Positions 18,627 to 27,661 of a stretch of DNA of 64,000 bases are shown piece by piece. The translations under genes and the position numbers were made by a program. Under the pieces are notes generated by a model, which saw only the letters and a list, made by a program, of their open reading frames with translations, did no database searches and was not told the origin of the DNA. Position 1 is the first letter of the stretch. Every line of letters starts with the position of its first letter. The DNA is from Rhodobacter aestuarii (GTDB lineage: Bacteria > Pseudomonadota > Alphaproteobacteria > Rhodobacterales > Rhodobacteraceae): the NCBI RefSeq assembly GCF_900156655.1, contig NZ_FTOG01000007.1:124001-188000 (forward strand), in the 5' to 3' direction.

Positions 18627-19388
18627 ATGAACCGGCCGAACCATATCCATTTCGCCGCCTCCCCGGCCGAAAGTGCTCAAGAGGCGCTGGAAGACTTGGT
18701 TGGGCTTTACGGTCAGGCCCCTGTTGAGCGGGCCGATGTGATCGTGGCGTTGGGGGGCGATGGCTTCATGCTGCAATGCCTGCATGCGGACCGAGGGCTT
18801 CCGGTCTATGGCATGAACCGCGGCTCGGTCGGCTTTCTGATGAACGATTATTCTGCCGAAAACCTGCCCGAGCGGTTGGCGGCGGCAGAAGAGGCGGCGA
18901 TCAACCCGCTCGCGATGCGTGCAGAAACCGCCGATGGCACGTTGCATGAAGCTTTGGCGATCAACGAGGTGTCGCTTTTGCGCGCGGGGCCGCAGGCGGC
19001 GAAGCTGCGCATTTCGGTCAATGGCCGCGTGCGGATGCCAGAACTGATTTCGGATGGCGCGATCATCTCCACCCCGGCGGGCTCCACCGCCTATAACTAT
19101 TCTGCCCAAGGGCCGATCTTGCCGATTGGCTCAGATGTGCTGGCGCTGACCGGGATCGCGCCGTTCCGCCCGCGCCGGTGGCAAGGGGCGATCCTGCCCT
19201 CCTCTGCGCTGGTGCGCTTTGATGTGTTGGAACCCGAAAAGCGCCCGGTGATGGCCGATGCGGATAGCCGCTCGGTTGCGCCCGTGCTTTGGGTCGAGGT
19301 GCGGTCTGAGCCGAAGGTGATACATCGCATCCTCTTCAACCCCGGTCATGGGTTGGAAGAGCGTCTGATGCGCGAGCAATTCGCCTAA
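18627..19388 (+). CDS. nadK: NAD kinase
   Basis: Phosphorylates NAD to NADP. The 253-residue product has the GGDG motif ([10 protein letters not shown]) near residue 45, the conserved INEVSL near residue 112, and the segment [15 protein letters not shown] near residue 140, all diagnostic of the family. The start at 18627 follows GGAGGCGGG; the very long frame that opens at 17286 runs antisense through glyA and is not real. It converges on the response-regulator gene with ten bases between. Confidence 0.96.
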   Translation: MNRPNHIHFAASPAESAQEALEDLVGLYGQAPVERADVIVALGGDGFMLQCLHADRGLPVYGMNRGSVGFLMNDYSAENLPERLAAAEEAAINPLAMRAETADGTLHEALAINEVSLLRAGPQAAKLRISVNGRVRMPELISDGAIISTPAGSTAYNYSAQGPILPIGSDVLALTGIAPFRPRRWQGAILPSSALVRFDVLEPEKRPVMADADSRSVAPVLWVEVRSEPKVIHRILFNPGHGLEERLMREQFA

Positions 19389-19398
19389 ACGCAAAGGC

Positions 19399-20802
19399 TT
19401 AGTCTTGTCGCCAAGTATCCAGCTTGCGGTAAAGCGTTGAGGGCGCGACCCCCAAATCGGCTGCGGCGCGCTGCACCGCCCCGTCATGGCGGCCCAAGGC
19501 GGCCTCAATCGCGGCGCGTTCCAGTTCGGCGAGCGTCATACTCTCAAAATCTGGACGGTTCTCCGTAACGGGCGCGGCGGAGGGGATGTCCTGCAAGGCT
19601 TTCGGGAGCATGTCAGGCAACACCATGTCGCCTTCGTGCAGAACCGTGGCGGCGCGCACAACATTGGCCAATTCGCGCACATTGCCCGGCCAATTATGCG
19701 CCTTGAGCCGCGCCATCGTCTCTGGCGCAATCGTGTTCAACCCGCGCCCTTCCAATGCCGAAAAACGGTGCAAGAAGGTATCGGCCAGTAACGGAATATC
19801 CTCGGGGCGGTTGCACAAGGGGGGCATACGCAGCGGCACCACCATCAGCCGGTAGTATAGGTCACTGCGAAGTTGCCCCCGGCGCATGGCTTCTTCGGGT
19901 GCGATGGACGTCGCTGCAAGAATGCGCAAGTTCACCCGCCGGGCCGCTTCTGCGCCAAGCGGATGAACTTGCCCGGTTTGCAAGAACCGCAACAGTTTGG
20001 TTTGCAGCGCCAGCGGCAGATCGCAGATTTCATCCAAGAAGAGCGTGCCACCATCGGCGAGTTCGGCCGCGCCCAACCGATCATTCACCGCCCCGGCAAA
20101 GGCGCCGCGACGATGCCCGAAGACCTCGGTTTCAAATCGGTCCGAGGTGAGCGCGCCGCAATCAAGCGTGATGAACGGGCCCTGTGCCCGGTCAGACAGA
20201 CGGTGGATCGCCTGCGCTGCCATTTCTTTTCCGGTGCCGTTTTCGCCAATAATGCAAACGGGGGCCATGGAACGTGCGCAGGCCCGGATCGTTTCATAGA
20301 CCTCCAGCATCGGCGCAGAATGTCCGACGAAGTCGCCCACCGGCGTGCGGGCCTGTTTCGAATGTGGCGGATGGGCCAGATTGGCGGCGCGCTGCGCGGC
20401 TTCCACCGCTTCCATCAACCGGGTCTCGCTGACCGGTTTCACGAGGTAATCAAGCGCCCCGCGCCGGATCGCGCTTACCGTGCGTTCGGTCGAGCGTTCG
20501 GCCGCGACAACCACGACCGAGGTCGAGGGGCGCACGTCGAGCAGGTCGATAAGCAGATCAAGCCCGTCCCGGTCAGGCAGCATAAGATCGAGCAGCACCA
20601 CAGAAACCCTATGGGCGCGAAACAGTTCCAGCGCCTCGCCTGCGGTGCCGGTTGCTAATGTGCGATAGCCCGCGCGGCGCATATGCGCCTCATAGATGGT
20701 GCGCATCGAGGCCGTATCTTCGACGATCAGAATATCGTAGTCGGAAGGGGGCAGGGTCGGATCCAGATCAAAGCTGGGTTCCGTGGCAGCAGCAGACGTC
20801 AT
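19399..20802 (-). CDS. NtrC-type response regulator with altered GAFTGA loop
   Basis: A 467-residue regulator with three domains: receiver (about 20-135, phospho-acceptor Asp72 in LLDLMLPD), AAA+ ATPase (about 155-385) and Fis-type helix-turn-helix (about 430-467, AAADLGVAPSTLYRKL). Walker A is GENGTGKE (186-193) and Walker B GGTLFLDEI (251-259). The loop that contacts sigma-54, normally GAFTGA, reads GAFAGA (233-238). Since that threonine is needed for sigma-54 contact in well-studied members, this protein may have lost or changed that function, as proposed for the Rhodobacter capsulatus NtrC, which lacks the motif. Its gene overlaps the upstream kinase gene by four bases, so they form a two-component pair. 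Confidence 0.92.
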   Translation of the reverse strand: MTSAAATEPSFDLDPTLPPSDYDILIVEDTASMRTIYEAHMRRAGYRTLATGTAGEALELFRAHRVSVVLLDLMLPDRDGLDLLIDLLDVRPSTSVVVVAAERSTERTVSAIRRGALDYLVKPVSETRLMEAVEAAQRAANLAHPPHSKQARTPVGDFVGHSAPMLEVYETIRACARSMAPVCIIGENGTGKEMAAQAIHRLSDRAQGPFITLDCGALTSDRFETEVFGHRRGAFAGAVNDRLGAAELADGGTLFLDEICDLPLALQTKLLRFLQTGQVHPLGAEAARRVNLRILAATSIAPEEAMRRGQLRSDLYYRLMVVPLRMPPLCNRPEDIPLLADTFLHRFSALEGRGLNTIAPETMARLKAHNWPGNVRELANVVRAATVLHEGDMVLPDMLPKALQDIPSAAPVTENRPDFESMTLAELERAAIEAALGRHDGAVQRAAADLGVAPSTLYRKLDTWRQD

Positions 20803-22325
20803 TTCAATTTCTCTTCCAACCGGGTCAGGCGCCGCGAGGCATGAACAATCACGCGGTCGGTTTGCGCCAGCACCGCCCGTCCAATCAGTTGCATCGCCGT
20901 TTCATCCTTGTTTTGGGCCGCCTGAGAGAGGTCTTCGGCCAATGTCCGCAGCGCTTCCGCCCCGATCGAGCCTGCGACCGAAACAAGCACATGCGTATCT
21001 GCCCGGATCGTGTCTGTATTGCGCTCGTAGAGGCCGGAAACAAGGCCGCGCTCAGCACGCAAAAGATCATCGAGCAATCTGTCGAGAAGGTCGAGTGATC
21101 CCTCTGGCCCGTTGATCAGCAACAGCGTTTCAAAGGTTGTTTCGTCAAGCGGGGCCGGGGGCAATATCGGCGGGCAGGTCTTGTCTTGCCGTGCACGCTC
21201 AAGCGCAAGCGTGATCGCCTCGGCCAAGGGGGCAAGGGTGGTGAGCGGTTTCGAAATGATCGCATCGGCACCTGCGGCCAAAACCGCATCGCGGTTCGCT
21301 CGCAGCACATATGCGGTGCAGGCAACTATCGGCAAAGCGGCGTGCGGTCCACGGCCAGAACGCAGCGCCTGCATCAGATCAAGCCCAGAGAGACGTGGCA
21401 TCTCCACATCAATCACGGCTAGATCGTAGCTGTCCGTTTCAAGCTTTTGCAGGGCCTCAACCCCATCGGCGGCATAGTCGCAGTGCGCGCCCATAGTGGA
21501 AAGCATATGCCCCGCCACCGCTTGGCTAAGCGCGGAATCTTCGGCCACCAACACGCGCATCCCGTTAAGGTCCGGCAGGGGGATTTCAATCTGCGCATCG
21601 GCGGGAAGGAGCGGTTCAACGGGCAGCGACAGCGCCACCAAGGCCCCCCCTTCCGGGCGGTTGGCAATTTCAATCCGCCCGTCCAGCCGCTCGGCCATAT
21701 CGCGCGAGATATAAAGCCCAAGCCCGCTGCCCGCCTGAGAGACATCGCCACGCGCGCCCGGCTCAAAAAGCCGTGCCATCAAATCATCTGAAAAGCCCGG
21801 CCCGTCATCCGACACGGAGAACTGCAATCGCTCGGCCTCAAGCGCCACGAGCAGCCGCACCGTGCCGCAGTCAGTGTATTTCACCGCATTAGAAAGCAGG
21901 TTGGACAGCACCCGTTCCAGCGCGATGCGGTCCAGTTGCACCTCCATCGGCACATTCGGCGCGATGGCCACGTGAAAGCCCAAGCCTTTTTCGAGGGCGC
22001 GCCCGCTCCAGCGCATTTCAATGTCATAGATCACGCGAGCGAGCTGTACGGTTTGGCGTAGCGGGCCGATCGTCTGATCTGTGACGATCTCGATCCCTTC
22101 TTCGAGCAGCCGGGCCATATCTTCGCCTGCGGCGCGCATACGCTCAAGCTGCAGCCGCATGCTGTGGCTCATGTCTTCATGCGCCAAAAGCCGAAGCCCG
22201 CCCAAAATGTCTGAGACTGCGGTGCGCAAATCATGCCCCAAGAGCATGACCCGTCCTAGCCTGGCCTTCTCTTGCGGTATGCCGACATCTCCGTCGGGTC
22301 CAGGCTTTGGTAACAATTTATTCAT
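20799..22325 (-). CDS. Soluble hybrid histidine kinase with receiver and HPt domains
   Basis: A 508-residue cytoplasmic sensor kinase. The order is: about 25 residues of N-terminal sequence, HisKA (His31 in LLGHDLRTA), HATPase (LSNLLSNAVKYTD; SDDGPGFSDDL; GSGLGLYISRDM), receiver (phospho-Asp in LAVIDVEMPRLSG; CTAYV; SKPLT), and a C-terminal HPt domain with His445 in THVLVSVAGSIGAEAL. There is no transmembrane or recognisable sensing domain, so the signal is internal or comes from a partner. The HPt motif lacks the usual Lys-Gly after H-x-L but keeps the rest. The ATG at 22325 is preferred over a TTG at 22370. With the next gene it suggests a His-Asp-His-Asp relay. Confidence 0.9.
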   Translation of the reverse strand: MNKLLPKPGPDGDVGIPQEKARLGRVMLLGHDLRTAVSDILGGLRLLAHEDMSHSMRLQLERMRAAGEDMARLLEEGIEIVTDQTIGPLRQTVQLARVIYDIEMRWSGRALEKGLGFHVAIAPNVPMEVQLDRIALERVLSNLLSNAVKYTDCGTVRLLVALEAERLQFSVSDDGPGFSDDLMARLFEPGARGDVSQAGSGLGLYISRDMAERLDGRIEIANRPEGGALVALSLPVEPLLPADAQIEIPLPDLNGMRVLVAEDSALSQAVAGHMLSTMGAHCDYAADGVEALQKLETDSYDLAVIDVEMPRLSGLDLMQALRSGRGPHAALPIVACTAYVLRANRDAVLAAGADAIISKPLTTLAPLAEAITLALERARQDKTCPPILPPAPLDETTFETLLLINGPEGSLDLLDRLLDDLLRAERGLVSGLYERNTDTIRADTHVLVSVAGSIGAEALRTLAEDLSQAAQNKDETAMQLIGRAVLAQTDRVIVHASRRLTRLEEKLK

Positions 22326-22417
22326 GATGGCACCCGGCCGAATGATTCCGACAAGATGCAGGAAGATCAAGCGATCCTTGGTGTGACCACCCTCACAAAG
22401 TGCATTTTATATGCTTT

Positions 22418-22445
22418 GGCGGAGGCCAGAAGGCCTCCGCCGGAG
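22418..22445. terminator. Hairpin between prpE and the kinase gene
   Basis: A perfect 10-base stem, GGCGGAGGCC (22418-22427) with GGCCTCCGCC (22432-22441), loop AGAA. It lies 22 bases past the end of prpE and before the kinase gene. There is no strong T run on the minus strand, so terminator function is probable rather than clear. Confidence 0.5.
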
Positions 22446-22462
22446 TTTTAGAGGGATCTTTC

Positions 22463-24355
22463 TCAGGCCGCAGCCGGGAAGCCGATGCTTTTCAGCGCAT
22501 CCGCGATCTCATCGAGAATCGCCGGATCGTCGATCGTCGCGGGCATTTTGAACTCTTCCCCATCGGCGATTTTCACCATCGTGGCGCGCAAGATTTTGCC
22601 CGAGCGGGTCTTCGGCAGCCGGTCCACAATCACGGCCAGCTTGAAGGCGGCAACCGGGCCGATCTGATCGCGCACCAAGGTCACGCATTCGCGGATCACT
22701 TCGGCATGCGACTTGGTGCAGCTTTTTTGCAGGCACAGGAAGCCCATCGGCAGTTGCCCTTTGAGCGTGTCAGAGACGCCGATCACCGCGCATTCGGCCA
22801 CGTCCGGGTGCGAGGCGATCACCTCTTCCATCGCGCCGGTCGACAGGCGGTGGCCCGCGACGTTGATCACGTCATCGGTGCGCGACATGATGTAGATGTA
22901 ACCATCTTCATCCAAGTAGCCCGCATCGCCGGTTTCATAATAGCCGGGGAAATGCTCCAGATAGCTTTTCTTGAAGCGCTCTTCGGCGTTCCACAGCGTC
23001 GGCAGCGTACCGGGAGGCAGCGGCAGTTTGATCGCAATCGCGCCCAAAGTGCCCGGTTCCACCGGATGGCCGCCTTCATCAAGCACTTGAACATCATAGC
23101 CGGGCATCGCTTTGGTGGGCGAGCCCATCTTCACCGGCAGAAGTTCAATGCCCAGCGGGTTGCCCGCAATTGCCCAGCCGGTTTCGGTTTGCCACCAGTG
23201 GTCGATCACCGGCACACCAAGGTGATCTTGCGCCCATTTGACCGTATCCGGGTCGGCGCGTTCGCCCGCCAAGAACAGCGCCTGCATCTCGTGCAGTTTG
23301 TAGCGCTTGATATATTCCCCATCCGGGTCTTCGCGGCGAATGGCGCGCAGCGCGGTCGGCGCGGTGAAGAAGCTCTTGATGCGGTGGTTTTGGATGATCC
23401 GCCAGAACACGCCCGGGTGCGGGGTGCCAACCGGTTTCCCTTCAAACACCACCGTGGTGGCGCCCGCCAAAAGCGGCCCATAGCAGATGTAGCTGTGGCC
23501 CACGACCCAACCCACGTCCGAGGCGGCCCAGAAGCGGTCACCCGGATCAATGTTGTAGATCGCTTTCATCGACCAATGCAGCGCCACAAGGTGCCCGGCG
23601 GTCGCCCGGATCACGCCTTTGGGCTGGCCCGTGGTGCCCGAAGTGTAAAGGATATAGGCGGGGTGGTTGCCATCAACCGGCACGCATTCGGCGGGCTTCA
23701 CGCCATATTGGAAGCCGTGCCAGCTGAAGTCGCGGCCTTCGACCAGCTTCGCCACTTCCTGTTCGCGCTGGAAGATCACGCAGAACTCGGGCTTGTGCTT
23801 GGCTTGGTCAATCGCGGCGTCGAGCAGCGGTTTGTAGTGCACAACGCGGTTCGGTTCGAGGCCGCAAGAAGCGGCGATGATCGCTTTGGGCGTGCAGTCG
23901 TCAATCCGCACAGCGAGTTCGTGCGCCGCAAAGCCGCCAAACACCACCGAATGGATCGCGCCAATCCGCGCACAGGCGAGCATCGCCTCAAGCGCTTCGG
24001 GGATCATCGGCATATAGATGATGACGCGGTCGCCCTTTTCCACGCCACGCATCCGCAGCGCCCCGGCAAGGCTGGCAACACGCGCTTGGAGTTCTTTATA
24101 GGTAATGCCCTTGGTCGAATGGGTGATCGGGCTTTCGTGCATGATCGCGATCTGGTCGCCACGCCCTGCCTCCACATGGCGATCGACGGCGTTCCAGCAG
24201 GTGTTCACCTTGGCGTCAGCAAACCATTCCCCGGCCGGACCTTGCTCGAAGAAGGCTTTTGACGGGGCTTCGTCCCAATCGATTCCCTTGGCGGCCTCCA
24301 TCCAGAACCCTTCCGGATCCGCCTTCCAAGCACCGTAAACCTCATTGTATCCCAT
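22463..24355 (-). CDS. prpE: Propionyl-CoA synthetase (propionate--CoA ligase)
   Basis: Activates propionate to propionyl-CoA via an acyl-adenylate, feeding the methylmalonyl-CoA or related route. The 630 residues match PrpE and start MGYNEVYGAWKADPEGFW, typical of this group. Motifs are YTSGTTGQPKGV near residue 250, the WWQTETGW segment near residue 395, YYETGDAGYLD, and the catalytic-lysine segment PKTRSGKILR near residue 585. Acetyl-CoA synthetase is the near relative; the N-terminus and the spacing favour PrpE. A good GGAGGAGGG precedes the ATG. The upstream region carries several TTTGCAAA-like elements, the type bound by short-chain fatty acyl-CoA regulators. Confidence 0.93.
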   Translation of the reverse strand: MGYNEVYGAWKADPEGFWMEAAKGIDWDEAPSKAFFEQGPAGEWFADAKVNTCWNAVDRHVEAGRGDQIAIMHESPITHSTKGITYKELQARVASLAGALRMRGVEKGDRVIIYMPMIPEALEAMLACARIGAIHSVVFGGFAAHELAVRIDDCTPKAIIAASCGLEPNRVVHYKPLLDAAIDQAKHKPEFCVIFQREQEVAKLVEGRDFSWHGFQYGVKPAECVPVDGNHPAYILYTSGTTGQPKGVIRATAGHLVALHWSMKAIYNIDPGDRFWAASDVGWVVGHSYICYGPLLAGATTVVFEGKPVGTPHPGVFWRIIQNHRIKSFFTAPTALRAIRREDPDGEYIKRYKLHEMQALFLAGERADPDTVKWAQDHLGVPVIDHWWQTETGWAIAGNPLGIELLPVKMGSPTKAMPGYDVQVLDEGGHPVEPGTLGAIAIKLPLPPGTLPTLWNAEERFKKSYLEHFPGYYETGDAGYLDEDGYIYIMSRTDDVINVAGHRLSTGAMEEVIASHPDVAECAVIGVSDTLKGQLPMGFLCLQKSCTKSHAEVIRECVTLVRDQIGPVAAFKLAVIVDRLPKTRSGKILRATMVKIADGEEFKMPATIDDPAILDEIADALKSIGFPAAA

Positions 24356-24723
24356 GGTATCCCTCCTCCACTCTTGTAAGCTTGTTATGCAGATGGAAAG
24401 ATTTCTGCAAGATTGTTACCGTCGCAGGTCTAGGCCCTACACAAAAATTTGCATAACTGGCCCGTTTTTCGCCCGCAAACTTTTGCAAACAGGCTCGATA
24501 TATTTACAGATGTGCATTCTTGGGCGGAGTTTGCAAAGTTTGCGCACTTTGCAGCATCTTTTGCCATAGCAGGCCACGGTGCACGCGCTGCGCGAGTCGC
24601 GGCGGTATGCGCGACCTTGGTGCGGGTAATCCGCGCCTGGCTGCCTGCGCCAACTGGCCCCCCTTGCGCCGCCCCGCGCCCCGGCGCAGGATCGGCGGAT
24701 CATTTCTGGCCGGAGGAAGCCCG
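24356..24723. promoter_or_regulatory. Divergent prpE/cdd control region with TTTGCAAA repeats
   Basis: This 368-base gene-free stretch separates leftward prpE from rightward cdd. It contains TTTGCATA (24448), TTTGCAAA (24482-24489 and 24530-24537), TTTGCGCA (24539), TTTGCAGC (24548) and TTTGCCAT (24560). Three of these follow each other at an exact nine-base step from 24530. The element resembles that reported for PccR/ScfR regulators of propionyl-CoA metabolism in Rhodobacter sphaeroides. The half nearest cdd (24570-24710) is GC-rich with no feature I can name. Confidence 0.6.
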
Positions 24724-25116
24724 ATGTCCCTGCTCGATGCCGCGCGTGCGGTGCGTGAAAACGCCTATGCCCCCTATTCCAAGTTCAAGGTGGGCGCGGC
24801 GGTGCGGGGCGCCTCTGGCACGATCTACCGTGGCGTGAATGTGGAAAATGTCGCTTACCCCGAGGGCACTTGTGCCGAGGCGGGCGCGATCGCGGCGATG
24901 GTTGCTGCGGGCGAGACCGAATTGGTCGAGGTTGCGGTGATTGCCGATAGCCCAAGCCCGGTGCCGCCTTGCGGCGGTTGTCGGCAAAAGCTGGCGGAGT
25001 TTGGCCGGACCGATGTTCCCGTGGTTTTGGCCACCACCGATGGCGCGCAACTGCAAACCACCGTGGGCGATTTGCTGCCCGGTCGTTTTGCTGCCAGCCA
25101 CATGGACAACTGCTGA
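24724..25116 (+). CDS. cdd: Cytidine deaminase
   Basis: Converts cytidine and deoxycytidine to uridine and deoxyuridine in nucleoside salvage. The product is 130 residues, the size of the homotetrameric enzyme class. The zinc site is complete: CAEAGAIAA (Cys plus catalytic Glu) near residue 50 and PPCGGCRQKL near residue 80. The N-terminal AYAPYSKFKVGAA is also characteristic. The ATG at 24724 follows GGAGGAAG. Its stop shares one base with the deoA start, so it is the first gene of a four-gene salvage operon. Confidence 0.97.
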   Translation: MSLLDAARAVRENAYAPYSKFKVGAAVRGASGTIYRGVNVENVAYPEGTCAEAGAIAAMVAAGETELVEVAVIADSPSPVPPCGGCRQKLAEFGRTDVPVVLATTDGAQLQTTVGDLLPGRFAASHMDNC

Positions 25117-26438
25117 TGGACGCGCGCTCAATCATTATGGCGGTGCGGGACGGCAAAAGCCTGTCACCCGAGGCGGCGGGCTGGTTTGCACGCGGCTTGG
25201 CCGATGGTACCGTGTCGGATGCGCAGGCGGGGGCCTTCGCGATGGCGGTGCTCTGCCGGGGCTTGGGGGATGAAGGCCGCGTCGCACTAACCGAGGCGAT
25301 GCGCGATTCCGGCCAGCGGCTAATCTGGGAGTTGCCCGGTCCGGTTGTCGATAAACACTCGACCGGGGGCATTGGCGATTCCGTCTCGCTGCTGCTGGCC
25401 CCGGCACTCGCCGCTTGCGGTGTCTATGTGCCGATGATTTCGGGCCGCGGGCTCGGCCATACTGGCGGCACGCTTGATAAGATGGAAGCGATCCCCGGCT
25501 ATAAGGCGCTGCCGGGTGTGGAGGTGCTGCGTAAGGTGGTGGCCGATGTCGGCTGCGCGATCGTGGGTGCGACCGATGAAATCGCCCCGGCAGATCGCCG
25601 TCTTTATGGCATCCGCGATATTTCGGGCACGGTGGAAAGCCTTGATCTGATCACGGCTTCTATCTTGTCAAAGAAACTTGCCGCCGGGCTCGATGCTTTG
25701 GTGCTGGACGTCAAAGTGGGCTCCGGCGCGTTTTTACCCAGTTTGGAGGCCGCGCAGGCACTGGCGCAAAGCTTGGTGCGCACGGCGAATGACGCGGGCT
25801 GCAAAACCTCTGCCCTGATGACCGATATGGATCAAAGCCTTGGTCATTCGGCAGGCAATGCGCTTGAGGTGCTAGAGGTGATGGAAACGCTCACCGGCAC
25901 CTCGGTCAATGAAGCGCTTTGGGATGTGACCTCCGCCTTGGGCGGCGAGGTTCTAACGCTGGCAGGCAAAGCCGCTGATCTTGATGAGGGCGCGGCGCAG
26001 ATTGATGCGGCGATTGAATCGGGTCGCGCGGCGGAATGCTTTGGCCGGATGGTGGCGGCGCTGGGCGGGCCGTTCGATTTTGTCGAGCGCTTCCCGGATC
26101 GATTGCCCGCCGCTTCGGTCATTGTGCCGGTGCCCGCGCCGCGCCGGGGCTATGTGGCAAAGGTGAACGGCCGTGCTTTGGGGGAAGTTGTGGTGCGGCT
26201 CGGTGGTGGTCGGCTTGTGGGGGGCGACCGGATCAACCCTTCTGTCGGGCTTTCGGGGCTTGCGATGCTGGGCGAAGGGCTTGGGCCGGGCGAAGTGCTC
26301 TGCCTTGTTCATGCGCCCAATGACGCCAAGGCCGAGGCCGCCGTGAAAGCGGTGCAATCCGCCTATGCGATCAGCGAAGAAGCACCGGAAGAGCCGCCCC
26401 TTATCCATGCGCGGTTTGGGCCGGAGGATTTGGCATGA
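25116..26438 (+). CDS. deoA: Thymidine phosphorylase
   Basis: Cleaves thymidine with phosphate to thymine and deoxyribose-1-phosphate. The 440-residue product shows KHSTGGIGDSVSL near residue 83, GRGLGHTGGTLDKMEAIPG, and DVKVGSGAFLPS near residue 200, all conserved in the pyrimidine nucleoside phosphorylase family. Its ATG overlaps the cdd stop by one base (TGATG) and its own stop overlaps deoB by four, so translation is coupled. Deoxyribose-1-phosphate goes on to the deoB product. Confidence 0.97.
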   Translation: MDARSIIMAVRDGKSLSPEAAGWFARGLADGTVSDAQAGAFAMAVLCRGLGDEGRVALTEAMRDSGQRLIWELPGPVVDKHSTGGIGDSVSLLLAPALAACGVYVPMISGRGLGHTGGTLDKMEAIPGYKALPGVEVLRKVVADVGCAIVGATDEIAPADRRLYGIRDISGTVESLDLITASILSKKLAAGLDALVLDVKVGSGAFLPSLEAAQALAQSLVRTANDAGCKTSALMTDMDQSLGHSAGNALEVLEVMETLTGTSVNEALWDVTSALGGEVLTLAGKAADLDEGAAQIDAAIESGRAAECFGRMVAALGGPFDFVERFPDRLPAASVIVPVPAPRRGYVAKVNGRALGEVVVRLGGGRLVGGDRINPSVGLSGLAMLGEGLGPGEVLCLVHAPNDAKAEAAVKAVQSAYAISEEAPEEPPLIHARFGPEDLA

Positions 26439-27649
26439 GCCCGCGTGCCTTTTTGATTGTGATGGATTCCGTGGGCATTGGCGGCGCGCCCGATGCAGCG
26501 GCCTTCTTCAATGAGGGCAGGCCCGATACGGGCGCCAATACGCTCGCCCATATCGCGCAGGCCTGTGCCGAGGGGCGCGCGAATGCGGGCCGATCTGGCC
26601 CTTTGAAGTTGCCGCATCTGGATCAACTGGGGCTTTCGGCGGCGGTAGAGCTTGCCTCGGGTGAGAAACTCCCCGGCCTTGGTGCCAAGCCGCAAGGGCT
26701 TTGGGGCGCGGCAAGCGAGGTTTCTAAAGGCAAAGACACCCCCTCGGGGCATTGGGAACTCGCGGGCGTGCCAGTGCCGTGGGATTGGCACTATTTCAAA
26801 GAGATCGAAAACAGCTTTCCGCCCGATCTCGTGGATTTCGTCGCAAAAGCCGCCGGGACCGAGGGTATTTTGGGTAATTGTCATGCCCCCGGCACGGCGA
26901 TTATGGAGCGCTTGGGGGAAGAGCATCTGCGCACGGGCTGGCCGATTTGCTATACCTCCGCCGACAGCGTTTTTCAGATTGCCGCGCATGAAGAAAGCTT
27001 TGGGCTGGAGCGGTTGTTGGACCTTTGCCAAGCTATCGCGCCCCGTTTGCATGAAATGAAAGTGGGACGGGTGATTGCGCGGCCGTTTGTTGGCGTGCCC
27101 GGTGCCTTTACGCGCACCCCCAACCGGCGCGACTTCGCAATTGAGCCGCCCGCGCCCACGCTTTTGGATTGGGTGCAGGGCGCGGGCCGCACCACCCATG
27201 CGATTGGCAAGATTGGCGATATCTTCAGCCATCGCGGTATCACGCATCTGCACAAGGGCAAGAACGATGCCGATCTGATGGACCATCTGATCCGGCTGGG
27301 CGATGAGGCCGAACCGGGCAGCCTGACATTTGCCAATTTCGTGGAATTTGACAGCCTTTATGGCCACCGCCGCGATGTGGCGGGCTATGCGCGTGCGCTG
27401 GAGTGGTTTGACGGTGCGCTTGCGCGCTTCTTGCCCAAGCTGCGCCCCGGCGATTTGGCGCTTTTCACGGCAGATCACGGCAATGACCCCACATGGAGCG
27501 GCACCGACCATACCCGCGAGCGGGTTCCGGTCTTGGGCTGCGGGATCGGCTTGCGGGCAGTGGGGCAGGTGGGGTACGCCGATATTGGCGCCTCGGTCGC
27601 CGCGCATCTGGGCGTGCCCGCCTGCGGCCCCGGCAAAAGCTTTCTGTGA
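26435..27649 (+). CDS. deoB: Phosphopentomutase
   Basis: Moves phosphate between C1 and C5 of ribose or deoxyribose, linking nucleoside breakdown to central metabolism. The 404 residues are typical. Alkaline-phosphatase-type metal motifs are visible: IVMDSVGIGGAPD near residue 8, KGKDTPSGHWELAG near residue 100, and FTADHGNDPTWSGTDHTRE near residue 345. It overlaps deoA by four bases and is followed by upp after 12 bases. Confidence 0.97.
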   Translation: MSPRAFLIVMDSVGIGGAPDAAAFFNEGRPDTGANTLAHIAQACAEGRANAGRSGPLKLPHLDQLGLSAAVELASGEKLPGLGAKPQGLWGAASEVSKGKDTPSGHWELAGVPVPWDWHYFKEIENSFPPDLVDFVAKAAGTEGILGNCHAPGTAIMERLGEEHLRTGWPICYTSADSVFQIAAHEESFGLERLLDLCQAIAPRLHEMKVGRVIARPFVGVPGAFTRTPNRRDFAIEPPAPTLLDWVQGAGRTTHAIGKIGDIFSHRGITHLHKGKNDADLMDHLIRLGDEAEPGSLTFANFVEFDSLYGHRRDVAGYARALEWFDGALARFLPKLRPGDLALFTADHGNDPTWSGTDHTRERVPVLGCGIGLRAVGQVGYADIGASVAAHLGVPACGPGKSFL

Positions 27650-27661
27650 GAGGACAGACAT

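Noticed and set aside
22400-24262. 620-residue open frame on the plus strand
   Set aside because: Antisense to prpE, whose product is unmistakable; no domain in the reverse frame.
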